Numbered from the stretch's first letter, positions 51,588 to 60,766 are shown. The stretch is 64,000 bases of DNA from SZUA-430 sp964561925 (GCA_964561925.1 CAZLRW010000005.1:1-64000), one strand, 5' to 3'. Numbers and translations: made by a program. The notes: generated from the letters alone by a model not told the origin.

Positions 51588-52448
51588 ATGGCCTACCGCA
51601 AAATCTTGGTTCCGCTGACGGGCGGCGAACGCGACGCACATGTTCTGAGCGCCGCCTTCGATATCGCCAAAGCCTACGCCAGCCACGTCTCGGCCGTTTA
51701 TGTGCGCCCCGATCCCAGCGAAGTTCTGCCGTACCTGGGCGAGGGCATCTCGGCCGGCGTGATCCAGGAGATCATGGACGCCTCACGCGACGCCTCGAAC
51801 CGCTCCGCGGCATCGGCGCGCGCCGCGCTGGACAAGGCCGCCAAGACGGCCGGCGCCTCCGTGCATCAACCGGCGCAGGCGGGTCTCGGCGCATCGTTTC
51901 ACGTTCGCGAAGGACTTGCAGAGGAAGTCCTGGCTGAGGAGGCGCGCCTCTCCGATCTCGTCGTTTTCGACACCCCCGCCGAATCCAAGGACGCGACCGC
52001 CCGCGCGACGATCGAATCGGCGCTGTTGAACGGCCGCAAACCGTTGCTGCTCGTCCCGCACCGCGCGGCCAAGATCGTCGGCACGAAGGTCGCGATCGGT
52101 TGGGACGGCGGGGCCGCGGCCGCGCATGCGATCTCGGCTGCGATCCCGATGCTGGCGCGCGCGGAGGCGGTCGAGATCTTGAACGTGACCGCAGGCCCGA
52201 TCGACACGGTGCAGATGGACCGCCTGCGCGACTATCTGCGGCTGCACGGTTTGAGCGCGGTCGAGCACGGCATCAATCCGGGCAGCCAGGGCACCGCCTC
52301 GACGCTGGTCGACGCGGCGCAGCGCGCAGGCGCGGGTCTGCTCGTCATCGGCGGCTACGGCCATAGCCGTTTGCGCGAGATGGTGCTTGGCGGCGTGACG
52401 CGCCATATCTTTGCCAGCGTCACGATGCCGGTCTTCATGGCACATTGA
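51588..52448 (+). CDS. Universal stress protein with two UspA domains
   Basis: From the ATG at 51588, which follows GGGAG by 6 bases, the protein is 286 residues with tandem UspA domains: AYRKILVPLTGGERDAHVLSAAFDIAKAY at 1-145, and VGTKVAIGWDGGAAAAHAISAAIPML... at 150-286, ending with GGYGHSRLREMVLGGVTRHIFASVTMPVFM. The G-2x-G-9x-G(S/T) nucleotide motif is visible near the end. It is likely an ATP-binding stress protein in the cytoplasm. Confidence 0.88.
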   Translation: MAYRKILVPLTGGERDAHVLSAAFDIAKAYASHVSAVYVRPDPSEVLPYLGEGISAGVIQEIMDASRDASNRSAASARAALDKAAKTAGASVHQPAQAGLGASFHVREGLAEEVLAEEARLSDLVVFDTPAESKDATARATIESALLNGRKPLLLVPHRAAKIVGTKVAIGWDGGAAAAHAISAAIPMLARAEAVEILNVTAGPIDTVQMDRLRDYLRLHGLSAVEHGINPGSQGTASTLVDAAQRAGAGLLVIGGYGHSRLREMVLGGVTRHIFASVTMPVFMAH

Positions 52449-52458
52449 GGAGCACGAC

Positions 52459-52824
52459 ATGCCGTTGTTTCACGTCCGCCTCGAACTCGCGCGCTCGAAG
52501 GAATTCCCGAACGGCAGCGCGCGTCACGGCTACGAATTCGTCGCGCCGCTCGACGCCGCCGGTCACCTGAGCTCGGACGAGTGGAAGAAGAACAAGGCGA
52601 GATGCACAGTGCGCCGCTTCACGGCCGGTGAAGACGACGAGAAAGGACTTCTGATCGACGTCGGCCGCGGCTGGCACTTCGACTACGACGCGCACGACAC
52701 GGACGACGACGAGCCGCTGTTCAAACTCGACCGGCACACCGTGAAGGCCGGCGAATACCTCTCGATCACAGAACACGACGGCGTGTTGCGCACGTTCAAA
52801 ATCGTGAGCGTCCGGCCGGTCTGA
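52459..52824 (+). CDS. Conserved hypothetical protein, 121 residues
   Basis: I cannot name the family. The ATG at 52459 follows GAGGAG by 5 bases. The protein is acidic and beta-rich with no signal or membrane segment (PLFHVRLELARSKEFPNGSARHGYEFVAPLDAAGHLSSDEWKKNKARCTVRRF..., then WHFDYDAHDTDDDEPLFKLDRHTVKAGEYLSITEHDGVLRTFKIVSVRPV). It sits 10 bases after the universal stress gene and shares its terminator. Confidence 0.7.
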   Translation: MPLFHVRLELARSKEFPNGSARHGYEFVAPLDAAGHLSSDEWKKNKARCTVRRFTAGEDDEKGLLIDVGRGWHFDYDAHDTDDDEPLFKLDRHTVKAGEYLSITEHDGVLRTFKIVSVRPV

Positions 52825-53227
52825 GCCCGGATATTTTCGCGTACCGCGAATTTTTGCAGCAGCGAACCCCGCAAACGGCGAGTGACCGGGTGGAACCAAA
52901 CGTGATCGCGCCATGACAAAGAGCTGACGCGGCCACTGTGTCTCCGAATCAAGTGAAGCGGGAATGGTCGCGTTGGTGCAGAGCCGGTGACGGCAAAGAA
53001 AAAGAAAGCGCGCTCGGCAGTCGAACGAAAGTGATCGGCGTTCGTTCTTGTGAGGTTCCGCTCGTTTTAACCGATTTCCCCCGCTGCGCGCAGTCCCGAT
53101 TTCGCGAGTCCTGCGGCACGCGCGCGGGCGCCGATCACGCAGTGGAACAAGTGCGCGCAAAGGTGCGTGCGTTTTCGCACAATGTCGATGCATTGCGACC
53201 GTTGCGCGATGCAGCGAACGTGATCGT
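52825..53227. other. 403-bp gap between convergent genes
   Basis: Apart from the terminator at 52836-52855 I see nothing assignable. A frame beginning at 52938 (GTG) runs 119 codons but has no ribosome site, no domain and ends inside the next gene, so it is not called. No tRNA-like fold was recognised. Confidence 0.55.
52836..52855 (+). terminator. Intrinsic terminator after the universal stress operon
   Basis: TTCGCG (52836-52841), a TAC loop and CGCGAA (52845-52850) are followed directly by TTTTT (52851-52855). It lies 12 bases after the stop of the gene ending at 52824. Confidence 0.75.
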
Positions 53228-54352
53228 TCAGTTCGCTTTGCGCACGATGACGCTGCCGGCCGAGTATCCTGCGCCGAACGAGCAAATGACGCCGTGATCG
53301 CCCGCGCGCAGGTCGTCGCTGTATTTGTGAAACGCGATGATCGATCCCGCCGAACTGGTGTTGGCATAGGTGTCGAGAATGACCGGCGATTCGCCCGGCA
53401 GTGGATCGCGCCCCAGCACTTTGCGGGCGATGAAGTCGTTCATGTTGATGTTGGCTTGATGCAGCCACAGCCGCTTCAAGCTCGCGGGCGCGATCTTCTC
53501 GTCGGCCAGGTGAGCGACGATGAGCTCGGCCACCATCGGCACGACTTCCTTGAAGACCTTCCGGCCTTCCTGCACGAACAGCTTGTCGGCTTTGCCGACA
53601 CCCTCGGGCGCCGCCCGGTTCAAGAAGCCGAAATTGTTGCGGATGTTGTTCGAGAATTGGGTCTTGAGCCGCGTGCCCAAAATCTCCCAAACATGTTTTC
53701 CGCGCGCCTTTGCCGCCGGTTCGACGACGAGCGCGGTCGCCACGTCGCCGAAGATGAAGTGACTGTCCCGGTCGCGGAAGTTCAAATGGCCGGAGCAGAT
53801 TTCCGGATTGACGACCAGCGCCGCCTTTGCGTTCCCTGCGCGGATCATGTCCGCCGCCGCCTGCAGGCCGAACGTCGCCGAAGAGCAGGCGACGTTCATG
53901 TCGAAGGCGAAGCCTTCGCAGCCGAGCGCGTTTTGCACTTCGATGGCGATGGCGGGATAGGCCCGCTGCAGGTTCGAACAAGCGACGAGAACGCAGTCGA
54001 TCTCGCTTGCCGAACGTCCGGCGCGCGCCAGCGCTTCCTTCGCGGCGGTGACCGCCATCTCGGCAAGGATGGAAAGCTGCTCGTTCGGTCGCTCGGGGAT
54101 GCGCGGACACATCACATCCGGATCGAGGATGTGCTCCTTCTCGACCACGAAGCGGCTCTTGATGCCGGAGGCCTTGAGGACGAAGTCGACGCTGGATTCT
54201 TGCAGCGGCTGCATCTTGCCGGCGGCAATCGCGGTCGCGTTCTCTGCGTTGGACTTTCTGACATAGGCGTTGAAGGCTTGGACCAGCTCTTCGTTGCTGA
54301 TCGAATGGGGCGGCGTGTAGAGGCCTGTGCCGCTGATCGCGATGGCCGTCAC
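53228..54352 (-). CDS. Beta-ketoacyl-ACP synthase III (FabH-like)
   Basis: The protein is 374 residues from the GTG at 54352, chosen because GAGG lies 6 bases upstream; the frame is open further but non-coding. The thiolase-fold triad is present: Cys in FDMNVACSSATFGLQAA, His in LWLHQANINMND and Asn in TYANTSSAGSIIAF. It is longer than housekeeping FabH (about 320) and near the length of the Pseudomonas PA3286-type enzymes that use medium-chain acyl-CoA. Start unit unknown. Confidence 0.85.
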   Translation of the reverse strand: MTAIAISGTGLYTPPHSISNEELVQAFNAYVRKSNAENATAIAAGKMQPLQESSVDFVLKASGIKSRFVVEKEHILDPDVMCPRIPERPNEQLSILAEMAVTAAKEALARAGRSASEIDCVLVACSNLQRAYPAIAIEVQNALGCEGFAFDMNVACSSATFGLQAAADMIRAGNAKAALVVNPEICSGHLNFRDRDSHFIFGDVATALVVEPAAKARGKHVWEILGTRLKTQFSNNIRNNFGFLNRAAPEGVGKADKLFVQEGRKVFKEVVPMVAELIVAHLADEKIAPASLKRLWLHQANINMNDFIARKVLGRDPLPGESPVILDTYANTSSAGSIIAFHKYSDDLRAGDHGVICSFGAGYSAGSVIVRKAN

Positions 54353-54425
54353 GGTTAACCTCGTGAAACGTATGGCTGTTGGCCGTGTGTAACCCATTGC
54401 GCCGTGCGGTGCATCCCCCCAATGT

Positions 54426-54442
54426 GCGGCCCGTCGGGCCGC
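54426..54442 (+). promoter_or_regulatory. Hairpin directly before the queC ribosome site
   Basis: GCGGCC and GGCCGC flank the 5-base loop CGTCG at 54426-54442, and the ribosome site GAAGGA follows immediately. The short GC-rich stem could affect queC translation. It does not have the pseudoknot layout of a preQ1 riboswitch. Confidence 0.35.
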
Positions 54443-54456
54443 GAAGGACATGACGC

Positions 54457-55164
54457 GTGAGCGAACGAAACAAAGCGCTGGTTTTGTTTTCCGGCGGGCA
54501 AGATTCGGCAACTTGCCTCGTCTGGGCCCTCGCACGCTTCGACTCCGTCGAAACCGTCGGCTTTTCCTACGGTCAGCGCCACGTGGTGGAACTCGACGTC
54601 CGCACGCGATTCGTCTCCGCCTTGCGCGCCCGATTCCCCCACTGGGGCGCGCGCCTCGGCGAAGACCACGTCGTCGATCTATCTGTGATCAAGGCACTGG
54701 GCCGGACCGCTCTCACCGGCGACGTCGAAATCGCGATGGGCAAGAACGGACTGCCGACCACGTTCGTGCCCGGCCGCAACATCTTCTTCTTCACCGCAGC
54801 CGCGGCCCTCGCGTACCGGCGCGGCATCAAGCACCTCGTCGGCGGCATGTGCGAGACGGACTACTCCGGCTATCCCGATTGCCGCGACGATACGCTGAAG
54901 AGCTTGCAGGTTGCGCTAAACCTTGGCCTCGACGCCCGCTTCGTCGTCGACACGCCGCTGATGTGGCGCGACAAGGCGGCGACCTGGGCGCTCGCGCACG
55001 AACTCGGCGGCGCGCCGCTCGTCGACCTGATCGTCGAGGAAACGCACTCCTGCTACCGCGGCGATCGTGCGGCGCGCCATGCCTGGGGCTACGGCTGTGC
55101 CGCCTGTCCGGCGTGCGAGTTGCGCGCCAACGGCTGGGCACGCTACGACGCCGCGCGAAAATGA
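54457..55164 (+). CDS. queC: 7-cyano-7-deazaguanine synthase
   Basis: The 235-residue protein has the PP-loop LVLFSGGQDSATCL near the start and the zinc-binding cysteines CYRGDRAARHAWGYGCAAC near the end. It makes preQ0 from 7-carboxy-7-deazaguanine, ammonia and ATP in queuosine synthesis. GTG start at 54457 with GAAGGA upstream. It overlaps queE by four bases. Confidence 0.96.
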   Translation: MSERNKALVLFSGGQDSATCLVWALARFDSVETVGFSYGQRHVVELDVRTRFVSALRARFPHWGARLGEDHVVDLSVIKALGRTALTGDVEIAMGKNGLPTTFVPGRNIFFFTAAAALAYRRGIKHLVGGMCETDYSGYPDCRDDTLKSLQVALNLGLDARFVVDTPLMWRDKAATWALAHELGGAPLVDLIVEETHSCYRGDRAARHAWGYGCAACPACELRANGWARYDAARK

Positions 55165-55796
55165 CGTACGCGGTCAAGGAAATCTTCTACACGCTGCAAG
55201 GCGAAGGCATGCGCGCCGGACGCGCCGCCGTCTTCTGCCGCTTTGCCGGATGCAATCTGTGGTCGGGCCGCGAAGAAGATCGTGCGTCCGCCGTCTGCCG
55301 CTTCTGCGATACCGAGTTCGTGGGCACGGACGGACAGGGCGGCGGCAAGTTCGAAACGGCGGCGGCGCTCGCCGATGCTATCGTCGGCGCATGGCGCGGC
55401 GGCGGCGCCGGCAAGCCCTATGTCGTGTTCACCGGCGGCGAGCCGTTGCTCCAGCTCGACGGCACATTGATCGACGCCGTCCACGCCAAAGGCTTTGAGA
55501 TCGCCGTCGAAACGAACGGCACGATTGCGGCCCCAGCAGGCATCGACTGGATTTGCGTAAGTCCTAAAGCCGGCGCCGAACTTGTTCAACGCACGGGAAA
55601 CGAACTGAAGCTCGTCTATCCGCAAGCGGGCGCAGAGCCCGAACGCTACGAAGCGCTCGCGTTCGATCACTTTCTGCTGCAAGCGATGTGGGGCGATCAT
55701 ACGCAGGACAACATGCGCGCCGCCGCACACTATTGCATGACGCATCCGCGCTGGCGCCTGTCCGTGCAATCCCACAAGTGGATCGGAATCCCTTAG
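55161..55796 (+). CDS. queE: 7-carboxy-7-deazaguanine synthase (radical SAM)
   Basis: The ATG at 55161 overlaps the queC stop. The 211-residue enzyme has the variant radical-SAM motif C-x14-C-x2-C (GCNLWSG... VCRFCDTEF) and FTGGEPLLQ. The longer first spacing is typical of a QueE subgroup. It makes the substrate of QueC. Its stop overlaps the stop of the next, opposing gene. Confidence 0.95.
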   Translation: MTYAVKEIFYTLQGEGMRAGRAAVFCRFAGCNLWSGREEDRASAVCRFCDTEFVGTDGQGGGKFETAAALADAIVGAWRGGGAGKPYVVFTGGEPLLQLDGTLIDAVHAKGFEIAVETNGTIAAPAGIDWICVSPKAGAELVQRTGNELKLVYPQAGAEPERYEALAFDHFLLQAMWGDHTQDNMRAAAHYCMTHPRWRLSVQSHKWIGIP

Positions 55797-57442
55797 GCCA
55801 GCCACCCGCGATAGGCGGCAAGGCGCCCGGCCAGCGGGATCGAAATCGTCACGTCGAAGCGGTAACGGCCGTTCTCGTCGACACCCGCTGAGGCCTGCGT
55901 CGATGGCGTCGCAAAGCGCGGCAAAGGCACTTTGCCCAGCCACGCTCGCCGCACCGAAAGCGAAAATCCTTGCGTGTCTGCTCGGGCATCGAGTTCAAGC
56001 GACACCGCGCCGAACCGTTCGATGAGCCGGTCGCGATCGCCACCCGCGCTGAGGTGACTCTCGAACGCATGCCCGCCGAACCGGCGAATCCAGATTTCGC
56101 CGTCGCCCGCGCGCTCGATCGTCACGTTGGCCGGGACCCCGCGCGCCGTCGGCGGAAACCCGAACAGGCTGGCGATCAACCGTCCCACCCAAGTTTCCGC
56201 GCCGTCGATGTCGGCGGTGCCTTGAAAGTCGCGCGCCGGATCGGCTTCGTGCGCGGCGCGTACCGCGGGCGGCATCGAATCGAAGCCGGCGAGCGCGCGG
56301 CGAAACAGCGCCGTCCGCTCCAGCATCCGCGTGTCCCGCGCAGTGCGAATCTGAAACCGCTTCATCTCCGCTTCGATCGCCGCGAAATCGAGCAGGCCGA
56401 CGCATGCCGTCGCGCCGGTTTGGCCCAAAGCGCCCGACAACAGCCGCTTGACGATCGCAAGCGCGGGCAACGTGGGAATGACGGGCCCGTCGCCGCCTTC
56501 CGCGACCAGTGTCCATGTCGTGGTCAGCCTTGCACCGTCGGCATAAATGCCTGTCACCTCGACGACCATGCCGCCGCTGTCGCTGGCGAGCCCGCGCACG
56601 AGCGCGGATGCATCTTTGAGCGGCTCGGCGAGTGGCGCGAGCGTGCGCATGAAGCCCGCACGCACCGCAAAGCTCAGGCACCAAAGCCCGAGGTGCAGAA
56701 TTGAAAGCTCGAGCCCCGCGCGGAAGATGGCGTTGCGCACTGTCGGAAACCGCCGGGGCAGGAGGTCGAGATCGGGCGTTTCGACCAGCGACACGAGCCG
56801 CACGCCCAGATCGGCGAACCGCCGCCGCTCGAGCAAACCCCACCCCGGCACGTTGATCCAACGTCCGTGGCGCAACACGGAAACCGGCCGCCCGACATAG
56901 CTCAAGATCGCCTTGATGACGGCCAGGCCATAGACCACGCGGCCGCCCGGCGAGATCGCGACGTCGATGTCGTCGACGCGCTTCCATCCGCGCGTGATCT
57001 CGTCGAGCACGGCGTGACTGAGCGCGGGCGTGGAACTGGCGCCGCTGACCGCGAGCACGCCGCGCGCTTTGGCTTGCGCGTCGAGCGCGCCGAATCCGGC
57101 AACGAAGTCGCGCGCGTCCGCCAGGTCGACGTAATGCGCGCCCGCCGCAATGACGGCCTCCGCGAAGCGATAAGATTGCCCTTGAAACGGACCGGCGGCA
57201 TCGACGACGCACACCGCCTGCAGCGCCGCGATGTCGGCCGCAACGGCTTTCTCCCGGTCGAGCACCGCGCGCGACACGCGCGACTGCCACGACGTCATGC
57301 CGTCGATCGCTTCTTGGGCGCGCGCGGCCGACCGGCCGCACACGACCACATGGCACAAGCCTGTGCGTGCCAATCCGTGGACGAGATGCCGGCCGAACGT
57401 GCCCGCGCCGCCGACGACGGCGACGCGAGGCAGAACCGTCAG
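55793..57442 (-). CDS. Saccharopine dehydrogenase-like NAD(P)-binding protein with DUF4166, probable CTG start
   Basis: The C-terminal 130 residues match DUF4166 (IWIRRFGGHAFESHLSAGG... LSVRRAWLGKVPLPRFATP). The N-terminal Rossmann domain needs the segment RVAVVGGAGTFGRHLVHGL, which is encoded only upstream of the first standard start (TTG at 57373). The only candidate before it is CTG at 57442-57440, which overlaps the previous stop as CTGA, just as other genes here use ATGA. I therefore annotate a CTG start (549 residues). The exact reaction is unknown. Confidence 0.7.
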   Translation of the reverse strand: MTVLPRVAVVGGAGTFGRHLVHGLARTGLCHVVVCGRSAARAQEAIDGMTSWQSRVSRAVLDREKAVAADIAALQAVCVVDAAGPFQGQSYRFAEAVIAAGAHYVDLADARDFVAGFGALDAQAKARGVLAVSGASSTPALSHAVLDEITRGWKRVDDIDVAISPGGRVVYGLAVIKAILSYVGRPVSVLRHGRWINVPGWGLLERRRFADLGVRLVSLVETPDLDLLPRRFPTVRNAIFRAGLELSILHLGLWCLSFAVRAGFMRTLAPLAEPLKDASALVRGLASDSGGMVVEVTGIYADGARLTTTWTLVAEGGDGPVIPTLPALAIVKRLLSGALGQTGATACVGLLDFAAIEAEMKRFQIRTARDTRMLERTALFRRALAGFDSMPPAVRAAHEADPARDFQGTADIDGAETWVGRLIASLFGFPPTARGVPANVTIERAGDGEIWIRRFGGHAFESHLSAGGDRDRLIERFGAVSLELDARADTQGFSLSVRRAWLGKVPLPRFATPSTQASAGVDENGRYRFDVTISIPLAGRLAAYRGWLA

Positions 57443-58032
57443 GGCTTGACCGCGCCGGACACGGCCGCGGCCGCCGGGCCCGACAGATCCTGCAGCGGCC
57501 CCAAAGGCTTCTTCTCGGTTTTCACTTCCAGGATCGTGGGCGTGCCGGACCAGAGTTTGTAGACGACGACGCCGTTCTGCACGAGCAGCAGCATCGAGGC
57601 CTTCCAGCCTGTCGACGTCGTCTCACGCTCGAACCCCAGCACGTCGAGCGCGACGTTGCCCGTGCGATCTTTCGACGAAACCGACGGCTCGGCCAGCCAG
57701 CCCGTGCAAGCTTGCCGCGCGGTCAAGCAGCCCTGCACCGCGGGATCCAGATCCTCCGCCTTCATCGATTGCTGCGGCAGGAAGCGCGGCACCAGATCGA
57801 GGTAGTTGAGCACCCGGATGTTCGGCGTCGAATAGGGATCGAATCCGCGCGCCTTGAGTTCGCGCGTCGTGGTCACGAACGGCTTGACCTGGGCGTAGGC
57901 GTCTTCGGCGCTCTTGTAGGTTTGGAACGGCGACTCGGTCGTCTCCACAGTCGAGGGCAGAACGCCCCAGCTCGCGCAGGCCGAGAGCGAAAGCGCCGCC
58001 GACGCGGCCACCGCAAAACGCAACACTATCAT
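57439..58032 (-). CDS. Hypothetical lipoprotein
   Basis: From the ATG at 58032 the protein is 197 residues with a lipoprotein signal (AVAASAALSLSAC, lipid Cys near residue 20). The mature part (FQTYKSAEDAYAQVKPFVTTTRELKARGFDPYSTPNIRVLNYLDLVPRFLP... TGWLAEPSVSSKDRTGNVALDVLGFERETTSTGW) resembles an alphaproteobacterial family of unknown function. It overlaps the next gene by the CTGA junction, suggesting coupling. Confidence 0.7.
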   Translation of the reverse strand: MIVLRFAVAASAALSLSACASWGVLPSTVETTESPFQTYKSAEDAYAQVKPFVTTTRELKARGFDPYSTPNIRVLNYLDLVPRFLPQQSMKAEDLDPAVQGCLTARQACTGWLAEPSVSSKDRTGNVALDVLGFERETTSTGWKASMLLLVQNGVVVYKLWSGTPTILEVKTEKKPLGPLQDLSGPAAAAVSGAVKP

Positions 58033-58137
58033 TGTCAAACTCGGATCGATCGGAGGGGAATGCGCATTGTGGCGGCAAACGCCGGGCGACGCAATTTCGA
58101 ACATCCTTGACGCTCGTCACAAGTCCGGCCGGGAGCG

Positions 58138-59091
58138 TCAGCCCTGGTGCGCGTTCGCCTTGAGAATCCGCGCCAAACGGTCGGGATAGTCCGTGCACAG
58201 CCCGTCGACGCCGAGATCGCTCAGCCGGTCGAGGTCGGCCGGCTCGTTCACCGTCCACGCGCCCACTTTCAGCCCGAGGTCTCGCGCCTCGCTCAGCGTC
58301 GCCCGGTTGATGTCCGCGAAATAGGGGAACCAGCCCTCGCCGCCGGCGGCCTTGATCGCCCGTGCGACGGTCTTGTGCTTCGGCCTGTCGAAACCGCCCG
58401 TCCACGGCGCCGCGTTTTGTTCAAGCGCCCGCAGCCGCTCAAGCTCCGCCTTCGGCGGCGGCCCGTGTTCCGCCGGTGGTGCCGCCGTGCCGAACCAACT
58501 TTGCGGCAGCGTCGTGAACCAGCACTCGACCTTGGGTGCGAGCTTCTTGGCCGCCAGCAGCGCCGGCCAATCGAATCCGACAAGCACCGAACGGTCGAGA
58601 AACTTCTCGCGCTTGAGCACGCGAATGACGGCTTCCGCCATCGCTTCGGGCCCGGCCGTGCGCGACCGGTCCATGAAGTTGCTCTTCAATTCGATCCAAA
58701 GCCGTTCGGCCCCGCCCGACCGCTTCAGCAGCCAGATCACGTCCGCAAGCCGCGGGATGCGTTCGCCGTCGGCGGGCATCTGTTCCGGATAGCGCGCCCC
58801 GTACTTCGACTGCGGCTTCAACCGCCCGATGTCGTAGGTTTGCAGCTGCGCATAGGAGACATCCTTCAACAGCGGCCCGCTCGCCTCAAGCCACCGTCCG
58901 TCCGCGTCGCGCACGATGTCGGCCTTGAGCGCATCGTCGTGAAACACGACGACCGTGCCGTCCTTGGCGACATGCACGTCGAGTTCGAATCCGTCGACGC
59001 CGAGGTCGAGCGCGTTGGCGAAAGCGGCGAGCGTGTTCTCGGGCCTTAAGCCCGCACCCCCGCGATGGGCAATGTTGAGTGGTCTGGTCAC
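58138..59091 (-). CDS. Glycerophosphodiester phosphodiesterase
   Basis: The 317-residue protein starts with the GDPD signature IAHRGGAGLRPENTLAAF. The metal and catalytic residues follow in FELDVHVAKDGTVVVFHDDAL, the small insertion region and WIELKSNF; the C terminus reads VGAWTVNEPADLDRLSDLGVDGLCTDYPDRL. There is no signal peptide, so it acts in the cytoplasm on glycerophosphodiesters. ATG at 59091. Confidence 0.92.
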   Translation of the reverse strand: MTRPLNIAHRGGAGLRPENTLAAFANALDLGVDGFELDVHVAKDGTVVVFHDDALKADIVRDADGRWLEASGPLLKDVSYAQLQTYDIGRLKPQSKYGARYPEQMPADGERIPRLADVIWLLKRSGGAERLWIELKSNFMDRSRTAGPEAMAEAVIRVLKREKFLDRSVLVGFDWPALLAAKKLAPKVECWFTTLPQSWFGTAAPPAEHGPPPKAELERLRALEQNAAPWTGGFDRPKHKTVARAIKAAGGEGWFPYFADINRATLSEARDLGLKVGAWTVNEPADLDRLSDLGVDGLCTDYPDRLARILKANAHQG

Positions 59092-59251
59092 GGTCGTTCG
59101 GCCGCCACTCTAACACCAAGCCGCGCCCGATTGCGCGGGTAGAGATATGACGGTTTTGCGCCCCGCTGACGCGAACGAATCCGGCACGCCGTGGTCAAGA
59201 CGCCGGACAGTTGCCGTCCGTGAGGAGCGCAACCTCATGGGAAACGAAGAC

Positions 59252-59273
59252 GGCGCGAACTTGCGTTCGCGCC
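59252..59273 (-). terminator. Hairpin after the Cys-rich secreted-protein gene
   Basis: GGCGCGAAC (59252-59260), a TTGC loop and GTTCGCGCC (59265-59273) form a perfect 9-base stem, 25 bases past the stop of the minus-strand gene at 59298. The T tract is poor (GTCTTCGTTT), so termination is likely but not certain. Confidence 0.45.
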
Positions 59274-59297
59274 GGCTCGATTCAGGCCGTCGGTGAG

Positions 59298-59663
59298 CTA
59301 CTTCGCGGTGCAGACCGCGTCGGCGTCGCACGAAATCTTGAGTGCCGTGCACGCCTTCAATTCTTCGACCTTTTCGCACCCTTCTGTCGTGCAGCAGTGA
59401 TAGCTCTCGGCGCCCCGACGCAATGTGATCGTTGCGATGCGGCTGCCGTCGTATCTGACCTTAAGGCGCTTCGAGAGCCCGCGGTCGGCATTTCGAACCT
59501 CGAATTTGCCGACGACGGCCGACGAGACCAGCGTGACCACATGCTCGGAGACCGCTTGTTGCGCGGTCAACTGGCGCGGGCTGCTGGAGTCATATCCGGA
59601 AGCGCTCGCCGAAAGCACCGCGGCGAGAACGGACGCGACTGAGACTGCGTACAATTTGAGCAT
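59298..59663 (-). CDS. Small secreted Cys-containing protein, unknown function
   Basis: From the ATG at 59663 the protein is 121 residues with a signal peptide (MLKLYAVSVASVLAAVLSASA). Six cysteines cluster near the C terminus (YHCCTTEGCEKVEELKACTALKISCDADAVC), suggesting disulphide bonds in the periplasm. The basic middle (SKRLKVRYDGSRIATITLRR) gives no family. The GTG at 59672 three codons earlier is possible. I do not recognise the family. Confidence 0.55.
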   Translation of the reverse strand: MLKLYAVSVASVLAAVLSASASGYDSSSPRQLTAQQAVSEHVVTLVSSAVVGKFEVRNADRGLSKRLKVRYDGSRIATITLRRGAESYHCCTTEGCEKVEELKACTALKISCDADAVCTAK

Positions 59664-59836
59664 CGGACACACCCCCCAAAGGTGAAAAAGCTCGACTAAA
59701 TGCCCTCAGTGGCGGGCGAAATCTGACTCACTCTTCGGCCGCTGCCAACCCGCGGACGACCGATTTGCCGCCGCCTGTGCTCTTGCCGCCCAAGACGATC
59801 GGTGGTTGCATTGCGAGGGGACAATCAAGGACAGGT

Positions 59837-60766
59837 ATGTTGTACCGCTTGATCATCGCAGGGGCATTGGCGGCCGCATCCGTTGCGCACGCCGAACCTG
59901 CTGTGTGGAAAATCACCAAGGACCATTGGGACGAAAACGACGAGCGCCGCTTCGGCGAATTCGTTGCGGGATTCGGCGAGCACGATTGCAAGGATCCGGG
60001 TGCGTGCTTCAAGAGCACGGCCAACCCCTATCGCGTCAGCGATCCGCCGAACATGAACATGGACGGCGACTGCGCCGATTTTATCTATCAGCTGCGCGCC
60101 TACTTTGCGTGGAAGAACGGTCTGCCGTTCTCGTATCCGCTCTATGTGATGTCGCGCGCGGGCCCGACCGACGACTTCAGGTTCTCGAGCGCGGGCAACA
60201 TGATCGTTGCGCGTCTGCAGCTGCAGTGGCAACCGCAGACCGATCCCGCCCGCTTCTTGCTCGACGTGCGCGGAACGGTGTCGACGGCGATGTTCCGCAT
60301 CGAACACACGTTCGATACCGGCTTCCAGGCGAGCGATTTCTATTCGCCGAAGATTGCGCGCGGCGCGATCCGCCCTGGCAGCATCGTGTATGACCCTTGG
60401 GGCCACGTGGTCTACGTCTACAAAGTTGGCGACGACGGCACGGTGCACTATGTCGACTCGAATCCCGACCGCGAAGTCACGCGCGGCACGTTCGGCCCGC
60501 AATTCCCGCGCATGGCGCCCGCGATCGGCGCCGGCTTTTGGAACTGGCGCCCGATCAAACTCGTCGACTACACAAGGGCCGAAGACGGCGCGCTTGTGAA
60601 CGGCCGCTTCGTGCTTGCCACGAACGCCGAACTGGCCGACTATTCGCCCGAGCAGTACTACGGCACCGAGCCGAACCAGGCGCAGGACTGGAAGGCCGCG
60701 AAGTTCGCTCACGCAGGCAAGACGCTCGAATTCTACGACTACGTGAAAGCGAAACTCGCGAAATAA
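59837..60766 (+). CDS. Secreted protein with papain-like (NlpC/CHAP-type) features
   Basis: The protein is 309 residues from the ATG at 59837, preceded by AAGGAC. It has a signal peptide (about 1-19, ending ASVAHA). The segment GDCADFIYQLRAYFAWK places a possible catalytic Cys, GSIVYDPWGHVVYVYKV the His, and VHYVDSNPD the third residue, the order seen in NlpC/P60 and CHAP peptidases. The family is not recognised beyond that. Its stop overlaps the symporter start (TAATG), so the two are coupled. Confidence 0.6.
   Translation: MLYRLIIAGALAAASVAHAEPAVWKITKDHWDENDERRFGEFVAGFGEHDCKDPGACFKSTANPYRVSDPPNMNMDGDCADFIYQLRAYFAWKNGLPFSYPLYVMSRAGPTDDFRFSSAGNMIVARLQLQWQPQTDPARFLLDVRGTVSTAMFRIEHTFDTGFQASDFYSPKIARGAIRPGSIVYDPWGHVVYVYKVGDDGTVHYVDSNPDREVTRGTFGPQFPRMAPAIGAGFWNWRPIKLVDYTRAEDGALVNGRFVLATNAELADYSPEQYYGTEPNQAQDWKAAKFAHAGKTLEFYDYVKAKLAK

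Noticed and set aside
52938..53297. 119-codon plus-strand frame in the gap before the KAS III gene
   Set aside because: No ribosome site or recognisable domain, biased composition, and it runs into the opposing gene.
54353..54456. preQ1 riboswitch before queC
   Set aside because: Only a short GC-rich stem is visible; the required C-rich loop and A-rich tail pseudoknot are absent.
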